From Acidimicrobiia bacterium (lineage in GTDB: Bacteria; Actinomycetota; Acidimicrobiia; Spongiisociales; ZC4RG35): a DNA stretch of 5,760 nucleotides. The stretch covers positions 1-5,760 of the forward strand of contig JAOUGY010000250.1 of NCBI GenBank assembly GCA_029865445.1. Reading direction: 5' to 3'. How positions within the stretch are numbered: the stretch's first letter is position 1; each line of letters starts with the position of its first letter. The translations under genes and the position numbers were made by a program. The notes below the pieces were generated by a model. The model had not been told where the DNA came from, did not search any database, and worked only from the letters and a program-made list of their open reading frames with translations. Shown here one piece after another: positions 1 to 5,084 of this stretch.

Positions 1-1071
1 TTCGGTGATGCCGGGGCGAACATCGTGTGGTGGCTCGTCTTCTACGGGCTGTTCCTGGCCATCAACATCTGGGGTACCGAACTCTCCCTCAAGGTTGCGC
101 TGGTGACGGCTGTGGCGTCGCTCGCCATCCTCGCCATCTTCTACATCGGCGCGCTGGTGTCCGGGGCGTTCGATGCGAACCTCCTGAACAACGTGCCGGT
201 CAACGAGGCACGGGCGGGCGCTTCGACGTTCCTGCCGAACGGTTTCTACGGCATCTTTGCGGCGCTCCCGTTTGCCATCTGGTTCTACTTGGCGATCGAA
301 CAGCTCCCACTCGCCTCCGAAGAGTCTCACGATGTTGCCCGGGACATGCCCAAGGCCCTCATCTGGGGCATCGTCACCCTGCTCATCGCCTCTGTGCTGA
401 CGCTGGTTCTCATGACAGGTGTGGGCGGCGGCGCCGTCGCCCTCGGCGAGTCCGGCGCTCCCCTCAGCGACGGGTTCACGGCCATCTTCGGCAGCGGTAC
501 CGGCGTCGGGTGGTTCCTCACCCTGACGGCCCTCATCGGGCTCATCGCCAGCTTCCACGCCATCATCTACGCCTACGGTCGTGTGCTCTTCGCGGCATCT
601 CGGTCCGGCTACATCCCCCGCTGGATCTCGGTGACCTCGCGACGCAAGACACCGCACCGGGCGCTGCTGCTCGGTGGTGTGATCGGGTTCGTGATCGCCG
701 TGGTCATCCAGTTCGCCGGTGAAGGCGGCGTGGGCGCGGCCTTGCTGACCATGGCCGTGTTCGGGGCCACCATCAGCTACGCACTTGTGATGTGGACCTA
801 CATCGCCTTGAAGAAGCGGCGTCCCGACCTCGACCGGCCGTACCAGAGCCCGCTCGGGATTCCCGGCGCCTGGCTCGGGCTCGTTCTGGCCCTCATCTCC
901 CTCGTGGCCACTCTGGCCATCCCCGAGAACAGGCCTGGCGTGGTCGGTACGGCCATCTTCGTCGGCTTGATGTTCGTGTACTACCTGGCCGTGAGCCGGC
1001 ACAAGCTGGTCGCCCAATCACCCGAAGAGGAATACGCGCTTCGGGTGGAAGCCGAGGGCGAACTCCGCTGA
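1..1071 (+). CDS. APC-family amine/amino-acid permease, ethanolamine-permease-like (5' truncated by window edge)
   Basis: The frame is open from base 1 to a TGA at 1069-1071, giving 356 residues. The usual family length is about 450-480, so roughly the first 100 residues and the real start lie upstream. About nine hydrophobic helices are visible, near residues 9-25, 33-55, 82-104, 118-141, 169-195, 221-239, 246-270, 289-308 and 313-331, consistent with the C-terminal part of a 12-helix APC carrier. Family landmarks are the helix reading ALPFAIWFYLAIEQLPLASEE (residues 88-108), followed by a D-x-x-R-D-M-P loop, and YGRVLFAASRSGYIPRW (192-208) after the eighth helix. The first stretch resembles ethanolamine permeases as I remember them. 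The protein would sit in the cytoplasmic membrane and import a small amine or amino acid. Its place directly upstream of a gamma-glutamylamine synthetase-like gene fits ethanolamine or a related amino alcohol. The APC family is secure; the substrate is inference. Confidence 0.9.
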   Translation, partial: FGDAGANIVWWLVFYGLFLAINIWGTELSLKVALVTAVASLAILAIFYIGALVSGAFDANLLNNVPVNEARAGASTFLPNGFYGIFAALPFAIWFYLAIEQLPLASEESHDVARDMPKALIWGIVTLLIASVLTLVLMTGVGGGAVALGESGAPLSDGFTAIFGSGTGVGWFLTLTALIGLIASFHAIIYAYGRVLFAASRSGYIPRWISVTSRRKTPHRALLLGGVIGFVIAVVIQFAGEGGVGAALLTMAVFGATISYALVMWTYIALKKRRPDLDRPYQSPLGIPGAWLGLVLALISLVATLAIPENRPGVVGTAIFVGLMFVYYLAVSRHKLVAQSPEEEYALRVEAEGELR

Positions 1072-1090
1072 ACCGACCCCAGTTGGCCGC

Positions 1091-1117
1091 GCCCCTCGGC
1101 GTCCCGGGTCGAGGGGC
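1091..1117 (+). terminator. Stem-loop between permease and ligase genes (weak terminator or attenuator)
   Basis: GCCCCTCG (1091-1098) and CGAGGGGC (1110-1117) form a perfect 8-bp GC-rich inverted repeat with an 11-base loop. It begins 19 bases after the permease stop and ends 57 bases before the ligase start. No T-run follows, so it could be a factor-dependent or partial terminator, or a processing or stability element that lets permease and enzyme levels differ. Fold energy was not computed. Confidence 0.4.
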
Positions 1118-1155
1118 TCAACCATTCTCGACTGTGATTGTGCGCGGACGGGCCC

Positions 1156-1165
1156 AAGGGAGGAG
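1156..1165 (+). promoter_or_regulatory. Strong Shine-Dalgarno of the glutamine-synthetase-like gene
   Basis: AAGGGAGGAG is a near-ideal anti-16S match. It ends 9 bases before the ATG at 1175. This favours that ATG over the in-frame ATGs at 1184 and 1193, although the extra N-terminal residues carry no recognisable motif. Confidence 0.75.
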
Positions 1166-1174
1166 TGACGACGT

Positions 1175-2545
1175 ATGAGAGGCATGCTCGACATGGCCTC
1201 GTTGACCGATCTCGCCGAGAGCGAGGAGATCGACACCGTGGTCGTGGCATTCACCGACCATTACGGGCGGGTCCACGGCAAACGATTCGACGCCCGCCAC
1301 TTCGTCGACGATGTGGTGGGACACGGCACCCACGGTTGCGACTATCTCCTCACGGTCGACATGGAGATGGAACCGGTTCCCGGCTACACCTACGCAAACT
1401 GGGAGCTGGGGTATGGAGACTTCCACATGGTCCCCGACATGTCGACGCTCCGGGTCGCCTCGTGGCTCGACCGGACCGCCTTCGTGCTGTGCGACCTGCA
1501 CGATTCGAGGTCCCATGACCTCGTTCACGTGGGTCCCCGGAGCATTCTCAAACGCCAGCTCGACCTCGCCGCCGATTCGGGTTACACGGCCAAGGGCGCT
1601 TCCGAGCTGGAGTACTTCATGTACGAGGACTCCTATCGGGAAGCGGCCGAGAAGCGGTGGACCGGCCTGCGTCCCAGCGGCTGGTATATCGAGGACTACC
1701 ACCTGCTCCAGGCGACCCGCGTGGAGTTCTACAACGCAGAGGTGAGACGGCACCTGAGCCGCTCCGACATTCCGGTGGAGAACTCGAAGGGAGAGTGGGG
1801 TCGGGGCCAGCACGAGATGAACGTGCGCTACGCGGAGGCGCTCACCATGGCCGACCGGCACACCATCATGAAGCTCGCCATGAAGGAGATCGCCGATTCT
1901 CTCGGAATGAGCGTGACGTTCATGGCGAAGCCCGACATGGCCGAAGCGGGTTCGAGCTGTCACATCCACCTCAGCCTGTGGGAAGGCGACCACAACGCTT
2001 TCCCCGGAGACCTCGAGGTCGGCCCCGTCTCGGGGTCGGAGGTGTTCAAGTGGTTCCTGGGCGGGTGGATGGCTCACGTCAACGAGCTCATGCCCTTCTT
2101 CGCCCCCAACGTCAACTCGTACAAGCGATACCAGGACGGATCGTGGGCTCCCACCCGTGTCGCCTGGAGTTATGACAACCGGACCGCCGGTTTCCGGGTG
2201 GTAGGAGAGGGCTCGAGCCTGCGCATCGAGTGCCGCATCCCGGGTGCGGACGCCAACCCCTACCTCGCATACGCTGCGGTGCTGGCGGCGGGTATGGACG
2301 GCATCGTCAACGAGATCGAGCCGCCCGGTGTCTTCGAAGGCGACGTGTACCAGGCGCAGCACCTTCCCCGGGTGCCGTATACGCTCCGCGATGCGGTCGA
2401 CCTCTTCGACGGGAGCCACTTCGTACGTCGGGCATTCGGCGATGATGTGGTCGACCACTACGCCCATTTCTTCCGGACGGAGCAGAAGGCGTTCGACAAC
2501 GCCGTGACCGACTGGGAGCGGGGCCGGTACTTCGAGAGAATCTGA
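1175..2545 (+). CDS. Glutamine-synthetase-like gamma-glutamylamine (probably ethanolamine) ligase, GlnA4-type
   Basis: This 456-residue protein of the glutamine synthetase superfamily would ligate the gamma-carboxyl of glutamate to an amine using ATP in the cytoplasm. A beta-grasp-like N-terminal domain (about residues 18-105) precedes the catalytic domain. Metal and nucleotide ligands are visible: E144/E146 (SELEYF), E207 and E214 (KGEWGRGQHE), H263/H265 (SSCHIHLSL), R318 (SYKRY), R336 and R341 (DNRTAGFR), and E352/R354 (IECRIPGADANPYLAYA). The flap motif that reads PGYEAP in true glutamine synthetases is DGSWAP here, so the glutamate that helps deprotonate ammonium is W324. That loss fits gamma-glutamylamine synthetases such as PuuA, GlnA3 and GlnA4. 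No adenylylation-site tyrosine block was recognised. The gene ends 11 bases before the SDR gene, so the two are co-transcribed. Streptomyces GlnA4, a gamma-glutamylethanolamide synthetase, is the closest functional model I know. The superfamily is certain; the amine identity is inferred from the permease and SDR neighbours. Confidence 0.9.
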   Translation: MRGMLDMASLTDLAESEEIDTVVVAFTDHYGRVHGKRFDARHFVDDVVGHGTHGCDYLLTVDMEMEPVPGYTYANWELGYGDFHMVPDMSTLRVASWLDRTAFVLCDLHDSRSHDLVHVGPRSILKRQLDLAADSGYTAKGASELEYFMYEDSYREAAEKRWTGLRPSGWYIEDYHLLQATRVEFYNAEVRRHLSRSDIPVENSKGEWGRGQHEMNVRYAEALTMADRHTIMKLAMKEIADSLGMSVTFMAKPDMAEAGSSCHIHLSLWEGDHNAFPGDLEVGPVSGSEVFKWFLGGWMAHVNELMPFFAPNVNSYKRYQDGSWAPTRVAWSYDNRTAGFRVVGEGSSLRIECRIPGADANPYLAYAAVLAAGMDGIVNEIEPPGVFEGDVYQAQHLPRVPYTLRDAVDLFDGSHFVRRAFGDDVVDHYAHFFRTEQKAFDNAVTDWERGRYFERI

Positions 2546-2556
2546 ACGGAGCTGGC

Positions 2557-3321
2557 ATGAGACTCGATGGAAAAGTCGCGCTGATCACCGGCGCGGGGTC
2601 CGGTATCGGTCGCGAGTCGACGCTGCTGTTCGCGGCGGAAGGGGCCAGGGTGCTGGCCGTCGACGTGAACGAGGACGCGGCTCGTGCGACTGCGGCGGAT
2701 GCGGAGGGAGAGGTGTCGGTGTTCCGGGCCGACGTCTCGAGCGACGCCGACTGCCGGGGAATGGTCGAGGCCTGCGAGGAGCGGTTCGGCAGACTCGACG
2801 TGATGTTCAACAACGCCGGCATCAGCCACCCGGCGGACGATGACGCCGTCACGACGACCGAAGAAATCTGGGACGTGACCTTCGACATCAACGTCAAAGG
2901 CGTCTTCTTGGGCTGCAAATACGGGATTCCGGCGATGCGGCGAGCTGGTGGTGGGTCCATCATCAACACCGCCTCGTTTGTGGCGATTCTCGGAGCGGCC
3001 ACGCCCCAGTTGGCATACACCGCGTCGAAGGGGGCGGTGTTGGCGATGACTCGAGAGCTGGCCGTGGTCCACGCCCTCGAAAACATCAGGGTGAACGCGC
3101 TGTGCCCGGGTCCGCTGAACACGCCTCTCCTGATGCAGTATCTCGACACCCCCGAGAAGAAACGTCGCCGGCTTGTGCACCTTCCGATGGGGAGATTCGG
3201 TGAGGCCCACGAGATGGCCAAGGGTGCCCTGTTCTTGGCGTCGGACGACGCCTCGTTCGTGACCGGCACCGAGTTCATGGTCGATGGCGGCCTCACCGCG
3301 GCATACGTGACGCCGGAATGA
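2557..3321 (+). CDS. Short-chain dehydrogenase/reductase (SDR), classical type
   Basis: The 254-residue length is typical of classical SDRs. The nucleotide-binding glycine motif TGAGSGIG lies at residues 11-18. D36 at the end of the second strand predicts NAD(H) preference over NADP(H). D59, NNAG (85-88) and N112 are in place, as is the catalytic set S140, Y154 and K158 (YTASK), with PG at 184-185 and the C-terminal TGTEFMVDGG stretch. It is therefore expected to be an active cytoplasmic oxidoreductase. A GGAG at 2548-2551, five bases before the ATG, is the ribosome site, and the gene follows the ligase stop by 11 bases. In this operon it is a candidate for oxidising the hydroxyl of a gamma-glutamylated amino alcohol to the aldehyde. 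General annotation tools would probably call it glucose 1-dehydrogenase or 3-oxoacyl-ACP reductase by similarity; nothing in the sequence fixes the substrate. Confidence 0.93.
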   Translation: MRLDGKVALITGAGSGIGRESTLLFAAEGARVLAVDVNEDAARATAADAEGEVSVFRADVSSDADCRGMVEACEERFGRLDVMFNNAGISHPADDDAVTTTEEIWDVTFDINVKGVFLGCKYGIPAMRRAGGGSIINTASFVAILGAATPQLAYTASKGAVLAMTRELAVVHALENIRVNALCPGPLNTPLLMQYLDTPEKKRRRLVHLPMGRFGEAHEMAKGALFLASDDASFVTGTEFMVDGGLTAAYVTPE

Positions 3322-3352
3322 TCGAGGTACTGAGGCCGGGGCCGGGGTGACC

Positions 3353-4084
3353 ATGCGACTTGGATTGTTGGTCTGCGACCACGTGCACCCTGACCTCCGA
3401 TCGATCGCCGGGGACTACAACGACATGTTCGCCGAGCTGTTCTCGGCGTTCGGCGACCTCGATCTGGTCGAATACGACCTCACCGAGTCACGGTTCCCGT
3501 CGTCGGTGCGGGAGTGCGACGCCTGGATCACGACGGGTTCGAAACGGTCCGTGTACGAGAACGAGGGTTGGATTCACGGTCTCGCCGACCTCGTTCGAGA
3601 GTTCGCCCGCTCCGACGTCCCGTTCGTCGGGGTGTGTTTCGGTCATCAGATGATGGCGCATGCCCTCGGTGGAGAGGTCCGGCGTTCGCCCAACGGGTGG
3701 GGCGTCGGATCGAAGGTGGTTCACGTACCGAGATCCGAGCCCTGGATGGAGGTCGAAGGTTGGCGGGGAGGATCGTTTCGGGTTCTGAACAGCCATGCCG
3801 ATCAGGTCGACAAACTCCCACGGGGTGCCGAGGTACTCGGTTCCAACGAGCACTGCCCGGTGTCCGTCATGCGCCTGGGACCTCGAATGCTCGGTATTCA
3901 AGGCCACCCCGAGTTCGTGCCCGCATACAGCCGGCGTTTGATGGAGGTGCGGCGGGGGCGGCTCATCCCCGAAACCGTGGTCGACGCCGGGTTGGCGAGT
4001 CTCGACGACCCGCCCGACCAGGCCCTGCTGGCGAGGTGGATCGTGGGTTTCGTGGTGCAAGCGCTCGAAGTCCACGCCTCATGA
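3353..4084 (+). CDS. Class I glutamine-amidotransferase-like hydrolase, candidate gamma-glutamyl amide hydrolase
   Basis: This is a 243-residue stand-alone protein with the class I GATase fold. The nucleophile elbow GVCFGHQ places the catalytic cysteine at residue 95, and GIQGHPEF supplies His185 and Glu187, so the triad is intact. The upstream ITTGSKRSVYENEGWI and downstream NSHADQV segments resemble the GMP-synthase-like branch (COG0518), which also contains plant gamma-glutamyl peptidases. No synthetase domain is attached, so simple hydrolysis of a gamma-glutamyl bond is likelier than ammonia transfer. As last gene of the block it could release glutamate from the gamma-glutamylated product, the job PuuD does in putrescine breakdown. 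I chose ATG 3353 because the protein then opens directly on the first strand (MRLGLLVCD). The in-frame GTG at 3347 would add two residues and cannot be excluded; neither start has a strong ribosome site. The gap from the SDR stop is 31 bases. Confidence 0.88.
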   Translation: MRLGLLVCDHVHPDLRSIAGDYNDMFAELFSAFGDLDLVEYDLTESRFPSSVRECDAWITTGSKRSVYENEGWIHGLADLVREFARSDVPFVGVCFGHQMMAHALGGEVRRSPNGWGVGSKVVHVPRSEPWMEVEGWRGGSFRVLNSHADQVDKLPRGAEVLGSNEHCPVSVMRLGPRMLGIQGHPEFVPAYSRRLMEVRRGRLIPETVVDAGLASLDDPPDQALLARWIVGFVVQALEVHAS

Positions 4085-4090
4085 GACGGC

Positions 4091-4123
4091 GACGGGGACC
4101 TCGCCCAGGGCGAGGTCCCCGTC
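4091..4123. terminator. Perfect 16-bp hairpin ending the amine operon; probably bidirectional
   Basis: Bases 4091-4106 are exactly complementary to 4108-4123, with one base between them, so about 14 pairs form around a small loop. It starts 6 bases after the TGA of the amidotransferase-like gene and lies about 40 bases beyond the stop of convergent mscL. Neither side carries a T-run, as is common for terminators in GC-rich Actinobacteria. Because it is symmetrical, it could act on transcripts from both sides. Confidence 0.75.
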
Positions 4124-4124
4124 C

Positions 4125-4140
4125 CAGGGGCGTGCCCCTG
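4125..4140. terminator. Second, smaller hairpin in the convergent terminator region
   Basis: CAGGGGC (4125-4131) pairs with GCCCCTG (4134-4140) across two bases, so about six pairs around a four-base loop are realistic. It follows the 16-bp hairpin by one base and lies 24 bases beyond the mscL stop. It may serve as a back-up terminator, chiefly for transcripts coming from mscL. Confidence 0.5.
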
Positions 4141-4164
4141 CAGTGCTAGCGATCCGGAAGACCG

Positions 4165-4545
4165 CTACTTGTTGAGCGAGTCGCGGATCTCGCGCAGGAG
4201 AAGGACGTCCTCGGTCGGTTCTGCCGGCGCCTCTTCTGCCTTGGCCTGCATCCGGTTGTAGGCCTTGACCACCAGGAACATCACAAAAGCCACGATCAGG
4301 AAGTTGATCACGGCCCCCAGGAATGCTCCCACCGATCCCAGCTTGAAGCCATCTTCACCGACGGCTTCACCGAACTCACCGAGGCCCGCCAGGCCATCGA
4401 GTGAGAAGATGAGTCCCAGTAGAGGATTGACGATTCGTTCGGTGAATGCCGTCACCACCGAGGCGAAGGCGAGGCCCATGACAAACGCAACTGCGATGTC
4501 GACCAGGTTCCCCCGATTGATGAAGTCCTTGAACTCCTTGAGCAT
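4165..4545 (-). CDS. mscL: Large-conductance mechanosensitive channel MscL
   Basis: This 126-residue membrane protein forms a homopentameric channel that opens under membrane tension and releases solutes during hypo-osmotic shock. Family landmarks are complete. They are the N-terminal amphipathic helix MLKEFKDFINRGN (1-13), the pore-lining TM1 beginning VDIAVAFVMG (about 15-46, with the VNPLLGL end), a short periplasmic loop (about 50-70), TM2 (about 74-98, INFLIVAFVMFLVVKAYN) and the charged C-terminal helix TEDVLLLREIRDSL (111-124). Length is close to the E. coli protein (136). An upstream in-frame start at 4593 would add 16 residues. I reject it because the protein family begins at MLKEF and a strong AGGAGGG lies just before the ATG at 4543-4545. 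The gene stands alone, convergent with the amine block and divergent from the next gene. Confidence 0.97.
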   Translation of the reverse strand: MLKEFKDFINRGNLVDIAVAFVMGLAFASVVTAFTERIVNPLLGLIFSLDGLAGLGEFGEAVGEDGFKLGSVGAFLGAVINFLIVAFVMFLVVKAYNRMQAKAEEAPAEPTEDVLLLREIRDSLNK

Positions 4546-4548
4546 GAA

Positions 4549-4555
4549 CCCTCCT
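4549..4555 (-). promoter_or_regulatory. Shine-Dalgarno of mscL
   Basis: On the minus strand AGGAGGG sits three bases before the ATG at 4545, so the AGGAGG core is four bases away. The spacing is slightly short but the match is strong. It decides the start in favour of the 126-residue product. Confidence 0.7.
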
Positions 4556-4634
4556 GTGTTGCACTTGGCGATCTGCCGCAGCCAAGCTAGCAAACACGGA
4601 AGGACGGCGGCGGCACCGGGCGGCTCTCCGTGTC

Positions 4635-4640
4635 TAGGCT
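4635..4640 (+). promoter_or_regulatory. Candidate -10 element TAGGCT for a leaderless transcript
   Basis: TAGGCT matches the actinobacterial TANNNT -10 pattern. The GTG start at 4647 lies 7 bases after its last base, where transcription would be expected to begin. No Shine-Dalgarno precedes the start, and no clear -35 was found. The same hexamer in nearly the same position precedes the next gene. Confidence 0.5.
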
Positions 4641-4646
4641 CGACCC

Positions 4647-5036
4647 GTGATGTTTGAAGAGCGCCCGTTTCTCGGAACCATCGATCAGCGCCTCCGCAAC
4701 GACCGTGTCAGTGTGGTCGTCACCCTCGGCTGGGCCGAGGACATGTACGAGGGCGTGGTGGAAGGCCCGGCGGATCCCGTCCAGCGCGCCCGGCTCGTGG
4801 GCGAGGCCACATTGCGGGCCGTGGAGACGATGTCGGGTGGGCGGGCGCGCTTCGACCTCTCTGCGGTCGGCACCAGTGATCTGGGTCCGGTCAAGATCGC
4901 GCTCGTCCAGGTGCGTGAGGTGGGGTGGAGCGACTATCTCATCGGGTCTTCGCTGATCCGGGAGGGTGACCCTGCCTCGGCGACGGCAAAGGCTGTGCTC
5001 GACGCCGTGAACCGCCGCATCAGTCGCGTGTTGTGA
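4647..5036 (+). CDS. Small conserved-looking protein of unknown function
   Basis: A 129-residue soluble protein (128 if the ATG at 4650 is used). There is no signal peptide, membrane segment, cysteine-pair motif or recognised catalytic motif. The visible pattern alternates strands and helices: strands near residues 20-27 and 33-39, a helix near 44-62 (RARLVGEATLRAVETM), strands near 67-74 and 82-91, and then LIGSSLIREGDPASATAKAVLDAVNRRI (97-125), a glycine-serine turn leading into a helix. I have a sense of similar actinobacterial hypothetical proteins with an EATL-x-A helix and an AVLDAVNRR ending, but no function is known to me. It is transcribed away from mscL and is followed 48 bases later by the toroid-protein gene, which appears to have its own promoter. 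The start lacks a ribosome site and probably belongs to a leaderless message. Confidence 0.8.
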   Translation: MMFEERPFLGTIDQRLRNDRVSVVVTLGWAEDMYEGVVEGPADPVQRARLVGEATLRAVETMSGGRARFDLSAVGTSDLGPVKIALVQVREVGWSDYLIGSSLIREGDPASATAKAVLDAVNRRISRVL

Positions 5037-5071
5037 ACCGATCGACTCTGGTCGGCGCCTCCCTCGCCTCA

Positions 5072-5077
5072 TAGGCT
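5072..5077 (+). promoter_or_regulatory. Candidate -10 element TAGGCT for a second leaderless transcript
   Basis: TAGGCT ends 8 bases before the ATG at 5085, and no Shine-Dalgarno lies between. The hexamer is identical to the one before the 4647 gene and its position differs by one base. Both genes therefore look independently transcribed rather than joined in one operon. Confidence 0.5.
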
Positions 5078-5084
5078 TTTGAGC

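Noticed and set aside
1118..2467. Long antisense open frame (449 codons) opposite the ligase gene
   Set aside because: It mirrors the ligase coding frame, as is common in high-GC genes. The translation is low-complexity in character, with many V, H and G residues and no family motif, while the sense strand has every GS landmark and a strong ribosome site.
2307..3354. Antisense open frames opposite the ligase end and the SDR
   Set aside because: The SDR on the + strand has a complete motif set; the antisense products look like frame shadows.
4584..4589. TAGCTT on the minus strand as a -10 element for mscL
   Set aside because: The match is weak, no -35 lies at a suitable distance, and one loose hexamer is expected by chance in this gap.
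4546..4593. 16-residue N-terminal extension of MscL (MLAWLRQIAKCNTGGF)
   Set aside because: The MscL family starts at the MLKEF helix, and AGGAGGG lies directly before that ATG. The extension is translated from the untranslated leader and ribosome site.
5038..5055. Small inverted repeat CGAC/GTCG between the small protein and the toroid gene
   Set aside because: Only four pairs; too short to support a terminator call.
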